A stretch of DNA of 64,000 bases. It comes from Aldehydirespirator sp028819505. GTDB lineage: Bacteria > Actinomycetota > Acidimicrobiia > Acidimicrobiales > Aldehydirespiratoraceae. The notes under the pieces were generated by a model. That model was not told the origin of the DNA and made no database searches. It saw only the letters and a list, made by a program, of their open reading frames with translations. How positions within the stretch are numbered: the stretch's first letter is position 1; every line of letters begins with the position of its first letter. Of the stretch, positions 18,156 to 26,227 are shown one piece after another. The stretch covers positions 2,728,001 through 2,792,000 of the forward strand of contig OZ242297.1 in assembly GCA_965207755.1 (NCBI GenBank), given 5' to 3'. A program made the translations under genes and the position numbers.

Positions 18156-21100
18156 CCGCTCTCGACTCGGTTCAGGCTCAGACCGTGGACTCGGCGTTGG
18201 CGCGGGTGGCCGGCGCGACCGACGAGCACGAACTGGAGGCAGCGTGGGTGGCTGGTCTTCGCGGTCGGCGTGAGCCTGCTGACCGCGATCGGATCCTTGC
18301 GGCGGCTGGTCGCCGGATGCACGCCTTCGACGAGGTGGTTGACGACCGTCTTCGGCGCCACTGGCTCGACGATGTGGTTGACGACCGTCTTCGGCGCCAC
18401 TGGCTCGACGATGTGGTCCACGACCTCCAGGGGAGAAGTGGCGAGCCGCTGGGCGAGGACCTCGCCGCGGTCATGGCAGCCGAGATCAGGGAGGCCTTCG
18501 CTCGTGCTGGAGATGACCTTGCCGCACTGCGCGAGGCGGTGGCTGCCGGGATGGACATGAGTGACTTCTCGGCAGAGGCGCCTCTTGCGGCGTCCAGGCT
18601 CCGTGACCTTGGCCGAATGGCGGAACGACTGCGCGGCACCGAGTTGATGGCACTCGTGTCGGACGGGGACGCTTGTCTCGTGAGGGAGCTTGCCGACTCG
18701 TTGGCCTTCCGGGGCCGGCTGTTGGCCGCTGTGCCGGAGTCGCTGCGAGTAAGCCGCGACGGCCTGCTCCGCTGGGCGGCCCGGGCCGGGGCAGATCAGG
18801 AGCTTCCGAGGCTTCTCAGGCGCCTCATCATGGAGACGACCCGGATCAATCACATCGATTTCCCTTCCGGCACGGGGATTGCGACACCCGGATGGGACGG
18901 CGTCGTCGAGTGCCCTGAGAGTAACCAGTTCGTCCCCGAAGGGCGTTCGGGCTGGGAGGTGTCCGCCCAACAGTCGGGCTCTGATCAGAAGGCCCGAGAC
19001 GACTACGACAAGCGGGTCGCGGGAGTTGACGCCGAACAGCGCCGCCACATGGATTATGTAGCCGTCGTCTGCGCTCCATGGACCAAGGCGAGGGACTTCG
19101 AGCAGGAGAAGCGGTCGCTCGGCGACTTCCGGTCGGTGCGAACACTCAACGTGAACGCTCTTGAGGGCTGGCTGGAGTGCGCGCCGGCGACATCGGTATG
19201 GCTGCGCGAATTGATGGGCGAGCCGGTCGAGGGTGTCGGCCTGCTCTCGGCTTGGTGGGCCCAGTGGCTGGAATCGACTAGGCCAGCGTTGAACGCGGGC
19301 GTGGTGCTTGCCGGTCGTGAACGCCTGGCCGAGACGCTGCGAGAGCGCTGCAAGCAGCCGGGAGGAGGCGTCATCACCATCGGAGGCCAAGTCCACCGCG
19401 ACGAGATACTTGCGTTCGTAGCGGCTGCGCTAGTCACGGCGGATGATCTCGACGGCCCAGCCCTCTCCCCCGTTGACGCCCTGTACGTGGACGATCACGG
19501 CGCGGCCGAGTGCCTCCTGGCCGCGGAGGCGACACCGACGTCGAGTCCGCTCACGCGTGCTCTGACGGTGGTCGTTCCCTCGAGGGACTTCGCCAAGCAC
19601 CTGCCCGCGAGCAGCCAGCATCGCATGATCGTTCCGATCCCAGGAGGTTCACAACCTGAGATCGTCTTGGAGGCGGCGGACGCGGCCGTGGTGACCGAGC
19701 GGTTACTGGCCGCTGGCGTGGACCACTACCGTGCCCACGAACTGGGCAGCACCGCAAGGATGAGCCTGGTGGCTCTCAGGCGCGGTCTCGCCGTCAATCC
19801 CGACCTGTACCGGCCAGCTTGGACTGCCGTTCCTGTCGAGGAGGACCTGAGACGAAGCCTGATGCTCCAAGGCTGGGACCAGAGCCGAGACGGCGACCGC
19901 GAGATCGTGGAGCGCTTCGTGGGGCGCCCCCACAACGAGGCGGCCGAGAAGCTCAACAAACTCGACGGCGGCGATGCGCCGATGATCCTCACCGGGGAGA
20001 TCAGGCATGTCGTGTCGCCGCTGGACGCTTGGGTTCAGCTCGACCATCAGATCGCCGCCGCCGACATCGAAGCCTTCGGCGAGATCGCGCACGAAGTGCT
20101 AACCGAGCCGGACCCGCTGTACGGGATGACCGGGCTCGGACGGACGCAGGCGCAGTACGACGGCCTGCGGGGGAAGCACTCCTCGATCATCAAGCGGGGC
20201 GTTGCGACGACACTCGCCCTTATGGGCAGTCGGCCTCCGACGTTGCGGGGGTCGGTTACACCCGCGTCGAGCGCCGCCTCAGGGATCGTGTGGCCAATCC
20301 TCAGGTCCGCGAACGAAGACGAGAGCCCTCGGACCTGGAGCGCCGTGGTCGAGGTACTGCCGCTGCTGGCCGAGGCCGATCCGGAAGCGGTCCTGTCCAG
20401 TCTGCGGACTTGTCTCGCCGAGCTCCACTCGTTCGCGGAGGCGATGTTCGCGGATGGCGATGCCGATGAGGTGGGCTTCCCGCCACCCTCACCGCACCTC
20501 CGGGTCTTGGACGCGTTGGAGGTCTTGGCATGGTCTTCAGACCATCTGCTGGCAGTCGTCGACCTGCTCGCTCGCCTGGCTGCCATTGATCCAGGCGGTC
20601 GGTGGTCCGACCGGCCATCGGAGAGCCTCGCCTCGATCCTGTGTGCTCGGTCGCCCAACACCTCCGCCGCTGCCGAGGAACGCTTGACGGTCGTCGAGAT
20701 GCTCCGCCACCAGCACGGGCCTGTGGCGTGGGAGTTGATGATGTCGATGCTTCCCGGACACGGGGACATCCAGACGCGGGAGAGGGGCCCGCTGTATCGC
20801 GGCTGGAAGCACGGCGAGCCTGCCGTGCCGCACCATGAGTACGCCCGGGTCGTCGCCTCGGTCGCGGGAATGCTCCTGGAGGATGTGGGCGAGGATGTGA
20901 AGCGCTGGGTGGGCCTCATCCAGCGGGTCACAGGCTTGCCCGAGGACGTTCGGCGTGAGCTGATCACAGCCCTCGACTGTGTGGCCGATGCTGAGCCTGA
21001 CGAAGCGTTCAAGTCCATCGTGTGGCCAGGGCTGCACGAGATGGTGACCCGTCATCGACGGCTCAGCGAGGCCAACTGGACCTTGCCGGAGGCTGAACTC

Positions 21101-22435
21101 GCATTGTTTGATCCGCTCATCAAGCGCTTGCGGCCTGCCGATCCTGTGATCCTCTATCAAGAACTGTTCTCCTCCGGCCTCATGCAGGTCGACGACGTCA
21201 GTGCGGCAGACGGATGGGAGGCCTTCCAAGACGCCTTGAAGCCCCGGCAGGCCGAGGCGGTGGGGGCGATCCTGAGCAACGGCGGGACTGAGGCCGTCTT
21301 GAGGTTCGCCGAAGCGGTCGAGCAGCCTCGAAGGGTCGGCATTGCTCTTGCGAGCAACGATGCGACCTTGGACATCGACATGCTCGGATTGATGCATGCC
21401 GCGACTGAAGTAGAGACGCAGGTCGCATTGGGGTACTTCGAGCGCCGTTTCACCGTGTTCGGATGGAAGGGGCTGGACCGGCTGATCGATGAGAACGACC
21501 TCTCCCCGCAAGTGGTCGCTGATCTGCACCGCGCGCCGCCTCCTGCGGAGTTGCCCTCGACACGAGTAGATGCTCACGGCTCCGAGGTCGCAACCGAGTA
21601 TTGGGCCCGAGCCAGCTACTACGACATCGGGTTGCCGGATGAATTGAGCCATCTGCTCCAGGCCTCGCGCCGGCTACGGGAGGCGGGACGCAACGACTTG
21701 GCCCGGAAGCTGTTGGCTCTCTCCGACGCGCACGAGTCCGACCCCGCGTATGCCGAGGAGGCGGCCGCTTGTCTTGAGCAATGGGTCCAGGAGGATTCTC
21801 ATCAGAGGTTGAGCATCGGTATGGACGCTTGGAAGTCGGCAAAACTGATGCAGGTGCTCAACGCCCATAGCGAGCATCTGGGCGGAGGACGCGTCGTGAG
21901 AATCGAGTGGCTGCTCCATCCGCTTCTCAGCCATGACCCAGAGTTCAAGTCGCCGAACCTCTATCGGGAACTGGCGCGCGCCCCTGATTTCTTTGCGTGG
22001 CTCGTGGAATTGGCGTATAAGCCGGCGAGCGCCGCTCATGACGAGCAGCCCCAGTCGAGCGAGGCGCAGCGGCGGATGGCGCTCAGCGCCTACACGGTGT
22101 TGTCGTCCTGGCCCGAGGGATGCCTTGCGCCGGGTGTCGACGACAACGGCCATGTTGACTCGGACCTGCTGAACGACTGGGTCGGCCGCGCCCGTGAGCG
22201 TTTGGCGGAGATCGACCGGAGCGACGCTGGCGATATGAGCATCGGCAGAGCCCTGGCGGCTTCGCCGGCCGATCCCGACGGCACATGGCCGGGGCGCGCC
22301 GTGAGAGACCTGATCGAGCGGCTCGCGAGCGGCAACATCGAAAAGGGCTTCTACGTCGCTGTCCGCAACCGGCGCGGCGTCACGAAACAGCGCCCCGTCG
22401 ACGACAGGTACCCCTGCCTGAACCACCGCAGATAG
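18152..22435 (+). CDS. 1427-residue protein with a PD-(D/E)XK-like region, candidate defence effector; C-terminus lost
   Basis: ATG with GGAGG five bases upstream, overlapping the previous stop. About residues 1-225 are helical and include a duplicated 13-residue unit. Residues 225-345 look like a restriction-nuclease fold: GWDGVVE (D249), then WEVSAQQ (E269, with Gln where Lys is usual), QKARDDYDKR (K280), and the strands YVAVVCAPW and VRTLNVNALEGWLE. Residues 350-600 resemble a STAND-type regulatory region but lack a clear Walker A (GGQVHRDE in its place). The rest is long helical repeat-like sequence. The last 16 residues are read from the antisense strand of the ADP-ribosylglycohydrolase repeat, so the native end is missing. 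A large nuclease-plus-sensor protein fits antiphage defence, by inference only. Confidence 0.6.
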   Translation: MTALDSVQAQTVDSALARVAGATDEHELEAAWVAGLRGRREPADRDRILAAAGRRMHAFDEVVDDRLRRHWLDDVVDDRLRRHWLDDVVHDLQGRSGEPLGEDLAAVMAAEIREAFARAGDDLAALREAVAAGMDMSDFSAEAPLAASRLRDLGRMAERLRGTELMALVSDGDACLVRELADSLAFRGRLLAAVPESLRVSRDGLLRWAARAGADQELPRLLRRLIMETTRINHIDFPSGTGIATPGWDGVVECPESNQFVPEGRSGWEVSAQQSGSDQKARDDYDKRVAGVDAEQRRHMDYVAVVCAPWTKARDFEQEKRSLGDFRSVRTLNVNALEGWLECAPATSVWLRELMGEPVEGVGLLSAWWAQWLESTRPALNAGVVLAGRERLAETLRERCKQPGGGVITIGGQVHRDEILAFVAAALVTADDLDGPALSPVDALYVDDHGAAECLLAAEATPTSSPLTRALTVVVPSRDFAKHLPASSQHRMIVPIPGGSQPEIVLEAADAAVVTERLLAAGVDHYRAHELGSTARMSLVALRRGLAVNPDLYRPAWTAVPVEEDLRRSLMLQGWDQSRDGDREIVERFVGRPHNEAAEKLNKLDGGDAPMILTGEIRHVVSPLDAWVQLDHQIAAADIEAFGEIAHEVLTEPDPLYGMTGLGRTQAQYDGLRGKHSSIIKRGVATTLALMGSRPPTLRGSVTPASSAASGIVWPILRSANEDESPRTWSAVVEVLPLLAEADPEAVLSSLRTCLAELHSFAEAMFADGDADEVGFPPPSPHLRVLDALEVLAWSSDHLLAVVDLLARLAAIDPGGRWSDRPSESLASILCARSPNTSAAAEERLTVVEMLRHQHGPVAWELMMSMLPGHGDIQTRERGPLYRGWKHGEPAVPHHEYARVVASVAGMLLEDVGEDVKRWVGLIQRVTGLPEDVRRELITALDCVADAEPDEAFKSIVWPGLHEMVTRHRRLSEANWTLPEAELALFDPLIKRLRPADPVILYQELFSSGLMQVDDVSAADGWEAFQDALKPRQAEAVGAILSNGGTEAVLRFAEAVEQPRRVGIALASNDATLDIDMLGLMHAATEVETQVALGYFERRFTVFGWKGLDRLIDENDLSPQVVADLHRAPPPAELPSTRVDAHGSEVATEYWARASYYDIGLPDELSHLLQASRRLREAGRNDLARKLLALSDAHESDPAYAEEAAACLEQWVQEDSHQRLSIGMDAWKSAKLMQVLNAHSEHLGGGRVVRIEWLLHPLLSHDPEFKSPNLYRELARAPDFFAWLVELAYKPASAAHDEQPQSSEAQRRMALSAYTVLSSWPEGCLAPGVDDNGHVDSDLLNDWVGRARERLAEIDRSDAGDMSIGRALAASPADPDGTWPGRAVRDLIERLASGNIEKGFYVAVRNRRGVTKQRPVDDRYPCLNHRR
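18335..18412 (+). repeat. 39-bp in-frame tandem duplication
   Basis: Two consecutive 39-bp units (18335-18373 and 18374-18412) are almost identical and encode VVDDRLRRHWLDD twice inside the giant protein. The period is a multiple of three, so the frame is kept. High identity suggests recent duplication and possible length variation. Confidence 0.9.
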
Positions 22436-22702
22436 CGCCCCATCTGGTCCACAGGGTCGAACCCGCCCGACTCCAGCAGGCTCGTGGCCAAACACAGCGC
22501 CATCGACGTGTCGTCGGTCCACTGGCCCGCCCGCAACCCGAACGGCCCCCCGCCGACCATATCGTCGATCGGGTCGAACGAACCCGGCGGGCTGAACTCC
22601 AGCGTCGTGCCCAGCGCGTCCCCCGCCGCCAGGCCCACCAGACAGCCCCCGAAACGGTCCCCGGTGCTCACCCCGCCCACCGGCGTCGCTCCGGTCCTGC
22701 GA
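22388..22702 (-). pseudogene. 5' fragment of the ADP-ribosylglycohydrolase gene (right copy of the 315-bp repeat)
   Basis: This copy encodes the N-terminal 105 or so residues (GDRFGGCLVGLAAGDALG, WTDDTSMALCLATS) and stops at the junction with the 1427-residue gene. It lies directly downstream of the phosphatase gene on the same strand, with a GTG start a few bases beyond that gene's stop, so this is where the hydrolase gene originally followed the phosphatase. Three differences from 17253-17567 were seen. Confidence 0.92.
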
Positions 22703-22708
22703 CGCAGG

Positions 22709-23260
22709 CTAGCGGCGGCCGGGCTCGGCCCACCGCTCCACGAACGCCCGCTGATCGAGGGTCTGGGGCGACTTGCGGTACCACCGGCTCTTCTCCACAT
22801 GCTGCCACCACACCGCGATCTGATCGAGGGCCCCCTGGCCGGTGAGCCCGTGGCGGACCAGCCAGCAGCCGACCACCGTCCCGGTGCGGCCGATCCCGCC
22901 CCAGCAGTGCACATACACCGTGCGACCCTCACCGAGGGCGTCGTCGACGGCGTCGAGGATGGCCGCCATCTCCGCGGCCCGGCGCGGCACCGACATGTCG
23001 GTGATCGGATGGCTCTCCCGCCGCACCGACCGGCCCAGAGCCCGCGCCTGCGCGAGCGCGACCTGCTCGTACGGGGCCAGCCCGTCGCGCCGCTGCGTCA
23101 AGTCGATGAAGCAGTCGACGCCGGCCTCCATCAGCGCCCGCACCTTGGCCGCCGCCTCCCGCGGGTCCAACGCCCCCGGATACTCCCCCGCCGCGAACCG
23201 CCCCTCCCGAACCCAATAGCTGTTCGGAATAGGACGATCAGGACGGGCCGCTGCGCTCAT
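22709..23260 (-). CDS. Dual-specificity/tyrosine phosphatase family protein
   Basis: A 183-residue cytosolic phosphatase. The P-loop HCWGGIGRTG (118-127) contains the nucleophile C119 and R125. An upstream HPITD (D88) is a likely general acid. The ATG at 23260 begins MSAAARPDRPIPNSYWV, the usual start of such proteins; a longer reading frame upstream is not conserved in character. Stop is at 22709, directly before an ADP-ribosylglycohydrolase start, implying an operon of a phosphatase and a de-ADP-ribosylating enzyme before the module inserted. Part of this gene is also found at 10890-11037. Confidence 0.88.
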   Translation of the reverse strand: MSAAARPDRPIPNSYWVREGRFAAGEYPGALDPREAAAKVRALMEAGVDCFIDLTQRRDGLAPYEQVALAQARALGRSVRRESHPITDMSVPRRAAEMAAILDAVDDALGEGRTVYVHCWGGIGRTGTVVGCWLVRHGLTGQGALDQIAVWWQHVEKSRWYRKSPQTLDQRAFVERWAEPGRR

Positions 23261-23379
23261 GGGGCTAAGCCTGCTAGACCTCCGACCCCGGTGTCCAGCA
23301 CATCTCAGAGACACCATTGTGGCCGCGACGAACTCCCGCTGCCCCGTGGATGAGGCCTGGTGCTGGTTGCGGTGAGAAT

Positions 23380-23412
23380 TGATGTCTTGAGATTGTGATG
23401 TCATGACAAGGC
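23380..23412 (+). promoter_or_regulatory. Operator-like element upstream of a small HTH frame
   Basis: The same element as at 2296-2326, with GAGAT-TGTG-ATGTC symmetry and a TTGAGA hexamer. It directly precedes and overlaps the ATG at 23403. A regulated, possibly leaderless start of the small downstream frame is inferred. Confidence 0.35.
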
Positions 23413-23555
23413 AGACGACGGTGCGAGAGAGGGACAGAAGCGAGCAAGAAGTCACCGGGGCTGTTGCAGCAGCGCTAGAGGCTGGAACCTCGTGGTCTCG
23501 CATCGGCCTGATCCTCGGCACCTCCGAACACACGAGGGCCCCTGGCTGGCGCTAA
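23403..23555 (+). pseudogene. Truncated small HTH protein
   Basis: A 50-residue frame. ALEAGTSWSRIGLILGTSEH matches the common HTH pattern SWxxIGxxLGxSxxxA of small regulators linked to toxin-antitoxin loci. It ends abruptly after the motif and runs into the hairpin element at 23553, so the C-terminus or partner gene seems lost. The operator-like element lies across its start. Confidence 0.4.
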
Positions 23556-23625
23556 CGTGCGGTCAGGACTCATGTCCACCTTCTACCCGGGGAGAGTCGC
23601 CCCTCCGGGGGCCGCTCTCCCCCGT
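23553..23625. repeat. Dispersed hairpin element, copy 2
   Basis: It matches 12671-12745 from TAACGT through the closing stem. GGGGAGAG (23589-23596) pairs with CTCTCCCC (23615-23622), with a TCCG loop instead of TTCG. In copy 1 the element leads into the HEPN-motif gene on the minus strand; here the corresponding minus-strand start codons MSP are still present but the rest of that gene is absent. Confidence 0.7.
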
Positions 23626-23655
23626 CCCTTGTGTAGTTGTTTGTAATACAGTACC

Positions 23656-23964
23656 ATGACCTCGAACCCGCTCGATCCAGACCTCCTCGACGACGATGAC
23701 CCCTTCGAGATCACCAGCCAGGTCGCACACTTGTACAAGCACGGCTCGCTGGGGGTCGACGACGTGTTCGACGTGTGGCGCAGCGATCCGCTGTTCTACC
23801 CGGCCAAGCCCCCGGCGCACTGGCTGATGGTCGCACGCGTCAGCGGCACGGTGCTGGTGGTGCCCCTCTCGCCCGCTCAGTCCGGCAACCCGGCCAAGTG
23901 CAGGCCCATCGGCTGCTATGTCGCCTCAACCCACCTGGCAGCCCGCTACCTGGAGGACCGATGA
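23656..23964 (+). CDS. BrnT/RelE-like toxin candidate
   Basis: A 102-residue protein, ATG start. After an acidic N-terminus it has a helix (VDDVFDVWRSDPLFYPA) and a strand-rich core (HWLMVARVSGTVLVVPLSPA), ending RPIGCYVASTHLAARYLEDR. The layout resembles BrnT-type RNase toxins and related small RelE-fold proteins. The downstream ribbon-helix-helix gene overlaps its stop (ATGA), which is the toxin-first order seen for brnTA. Confidence 0.5.
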   Translation: MTSNPLDPDLLDDDDPFEITSQVAHLYKHGSLGVDDVFDVWRSDPLFYPAKPPAHWLMVARVSGTVLVVPLSPAQSGNPAKCRPIGCYVASTHLAARYLEDR

Positions 23965-24197
23965 ACCATCCGGAGATGACCCCCGAAGAGGAACACGAAT
24001 TCTACAGCAAGCCTGAGAACCAGGAGCCACAGGGGCCTGCCCGGCGGCGGAGGCAGCGGATGACCGATCCTGTGCCGGTGCGGTTCCCGCCCGAGATGCT
24101 CGAACGGGTCAAGGCCGCCGCCGACGCCGACGACCGATCCGTCTCATCCTGGATCCGCCGCGCCGTCGACCGAACTCTTCAAGCCGAGGCGTCCTGA
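23961..24197 (+). CDS. Ribbon-helix-helix antitoxin
   Basis: A 78-residue protein. The C-terminal half DPVPVRFPPEMLERVKAAAD followed by DRSVSSWIRRAVDRTL is a clear RHH/CopG fold: a strand, helix, turn and second helix. The N-terminal half is acidic then basic (EEEHEFYSKPENQ, ARRRRQR) and would bind the toxin. Start overlaps the toxin stop. Confidence 0.75.
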   Translation: MNHPEMTPEEEHEFYSKPENQEPQGPARRRRQRMTDPVPVRFPPEMLERVKAAADADDRSVSSWIRRAVDRTLQAEAS

Positions 24198-24281
24198 CCA
24201 ACCCCTCCCAGCGACAGCTAGGCGGTACGACCCGCATGGTCGAGCGCCCACCGACAGCGTCGCTCACTAGAGTCTGCGCAC

Positions 24282-24680
24282 ATGCGGATCACATTGACCA
24301 ACGTCATCGTCGACGACCAGGCCAAGGCCCTCGCCTTCTACACCGAGGTCCTCGGATTCCAGAAGCACCACGACATGCCCGTCGGGGACTACTCGTGGCT
24401 CACCGTGGTCTCCCCGGAGCAGCCCGACGGGCCGGAGCTGCTCCTGGAACCCGCCGCACACCCGGCCGCCAAGACATCACGCGACGCCCTCACCGCCGAC
24501 GGGATCCCATCAGCACAGTTCACCGTCGACGACGTCCATGCCGAGCACGAGCGGCTGAGCGCCGCCGGCGTCGGATTCACCCTGCCGCCCACCGACGTCG
24601 GCACCGTCGTGATGGCCGTCTTCGATGACACCTGCGGGAACCTGATCCAGATCGTCACCCCAGCTCCAGAACCCGCATAA
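24282..24680 (+). CDS. VOC-family (glyoxalase/bleomycin-resistance-like) protein
   Basis: A 132-residue single VOC domain with paired beta-alpha-beta-beta-beta units: LTNVIVDDQAKALAFYTEVL in the first, AQFTVDDVHAEHERLSAAG in the second, closing with FDDTCGNLIQIVTP. The last Glu ligand position is occupied by Gln-containing LIQI, so metal binding is uncertain. Substrate is unknown; members act on glyoxals, antibiotics or aromatic compounds. A TAGAGT hexamer lies nine bases before the ATG. Confidence 0.85.
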   Translation: MRITLTNVIVDDQAKALAFYTEVLGFQKHHDMPVGDYSWLTVVSPEQPDGPELLLEPAAHPAAKTSRDALTADGIPSAQFTVDDVHAEHERLSAAGVGFTLPPTDVGTVVMAVFDDTCGNLIQIVTPAPEPA

Positions 24681-24729
24681 GCCCACATAGGTCTGAGCCT
24701 TCCGACGACCATGCCGCACCCCTGCATGG

Positions 24730-25128
24730 TCACGCCGCCACCCGCCTCGCGGTCTGCACGCAGCGAGTTGCCCGATCGACTGCTCGTGTCGCCGCGGTCA
24801 TAGTCACGGCATCGGGCTCGTACTCGGTCCTCGTCTTGACCTGGAGCAGCCGGGTGAGGTTCTTCTCGACCTCTGAGCCGTCCTTGCCGGCCTGCCGCAG
24901 AAGCGATAGAGCCTGGCGGTGATCGGGCCCGGAGGCGCGCTGACCCATGCGCAGGCCGGTCACGACGTCGGCCGCGTTGATGGCGGCGTGAATGGCGAGG
25001 CTGGTCGCAGCGGTCGACTGTCGGGCTTCGAGCGCGGCTCTCGACGCGTCCAGAAACTCCTCGGCCTTGGCCAGGTATGCCCGTGCTTCGGCGGCGTCGA
25101 CCCTACGCGTGGGGACCTGCCTGGACAC
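24730..25128 (-). CDS. HEPN-domain protein of an MNT/HEPN pair
   Basis: A 132-residue helical protein beginning VSRQVPTRRVDAAEARAYLA at a GTG that overlaps the nucleotidyltransferase stop by one base. The segment ATSLAIHAAINAADVVTGLR is typical of HEPN subunits paired with minimal nucleotidyltransferases. In characterised pairs the HEPN protein is the RNase toxin and is silenced by AMPylation. The basic C-terminus (TRAVDRATRCVQTARR) may contact RNA. Confidence 0.75.
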   Translation of the reverse strand: MSRQVPTRRVDAAEARAYLAKAEEFLDASRAALEARQSTAATSLAIHAAINAADVVTGLRMGQRASGPDHRQALSLLRQAGKDGSEVEKNLTRLLQVKTRTEYEPDAVTMTAATRAVDRATRCVQTARRVAA

Positions 25129-25757
25129 TATGACGACCGCACAGGTGTTCCGCGAAGCTGCTCGATGGTGGCCCCGAACACGGTGACGCCGTCGCGAACG
25201 ACGTCCCGCCACAGGCCGGCGCGGCCGCGAAGCCGTTCTCCGATCTCGTGCTCGGCAATCTCGAGCATCTCGACCGGGTTGCCGGCAAGGCGCTCAGCCG
25301 TGCTGTGCCATTCCTCTAGCGCCCAGCGCCACCCGTCGTCGTCCTCCTCGACAGTCTCGGGCCGCACCACTACCACGTCGATGTCGCTGTCGGCATGGGC
25401 GGCGCCGCGCGCGAACGAACCGAACACAATGACGCTCACCGGCGCCGGATCGAGCGCCGCGGCCGTCCGTCGCAGTTCGTCGATCACCGATTCGCGGGCA
25501 CGGGCAAGCAGACTGATCGCCGGAGCCGCCACATGGTCGGGCACGAACCCGAACAACGCCGACGGTGGCACCTCGCGTCGCGTGACGAGGCCGAGAGCGA
25601 CCAGTGACGGCATGATCCGTGACGCCTGAGCGACGCTCACTCCCGACAACCGAGCGACGGTTCGCAGATTCAATTCCATTGTCGTCTCGACCAGCACGGC
25701 CAGGATCTTGCCCTGCGCGCCCGGAATCACCGCTTCGACTGGCTGCTTGAAGTCCAC
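25128..25757 (-). CDS. Nucleotidyltransferase (MNT-type antitoxin) with N-terminal winged HTH
   Basis: A 209-residue two-domain protein. Residues 15-75 form a winged HTH (LNLRTVARLSGVSVAQASRI), and the C-terminal part is a minimal nucleotidyltransferase with GSFARG (113-118) and DSDID (catalytic D125 and D127). It likely AMPylates the HEPN toxin encoded next and may also repress the locus through its HTH. The two genes overlap by one base. Confidence 0.85.
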   Translation of the reverse strand: MDFKQPVEAVIPGAQGKILAVLVETTMELNLRTVARLSGVSVAQASRIMPSLVALGLVTRREVPPSALFGFVPDHVAAPAISLLARARESVIDELRRTAAALDPAPVSVIVFGSFARGAAHADSDIDVVVVRPETVEEDDDGWRWALEEWHSTAERLAGNPVEMLEIAEHEIGERLRGRAGLWRDVVRDGVTVFGATIEQLRGTPVRSS

Positions 25758-25766
25758 GCTCCGACT

Positions 25767-26021
25767 CTACCCAATATCGCTCACTAATGAAACAACCGTT
25801 CCATTTATGAACGGCAGGTAGCGAGACAGCGCCCGAGTACGCATCGACTTGCCGGTGCCGGTGCCGGCCGCCGCCACCAGATGCCGGTCCCGGTCCAGCG
25901 CGGACGCGACCGCCTCGCACATCTCGAACTGGCCGGGCCGGCTCTCCCCGCCGCCCGGCATCGCCGAGACGACCCCACCGAGCGCCTCGACGGCTTCCTG
26001 CGGTACGTCCACAGCCACCGA
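25767..26021 (-). pseudogene. N-terminal fragment of a DinG-like helicase
   Basis: The frame encodes VVSAMPGGGESRPGQFEMCE, then AVASALDRDRHLVAAAGTGT and GKS, which is the start of a DinG/XPD-type helicase with motif I (Walker A). After GTGTGKS the protein-like signal ends. A complete gene would need about 600 more codons. The remaining sequence to 26227 holds nothing recognised. Confidence 0.6.
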
Positions 26022-26227
26022 CCGTACCCATGCACAGAGACCTCGGTCAGCCCGTGTCGAGGATTGGCATGCTGACATCTCCTCAGCGGGCGTTCGTGCG
26101 ACGGCCGCCATCTCCGCGGCCAGTGGTATGTCGTGAGTGGATTTACGGAACCCTGTAGTCCATAGCGCTAGGTCAGAGACTCGGCAGGTCGGCGAACTCC
26201 ACCGGTGGCGCCGGCTTGATCTCTTCT

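Noticed and set aside
18134..19396. 420-residue minus-strand frame with repeated VVDHIVEPVAPKT
   Set aside because: Antisense shadow of the giant gene; the repeat is the 39-bp duplication read backwards.
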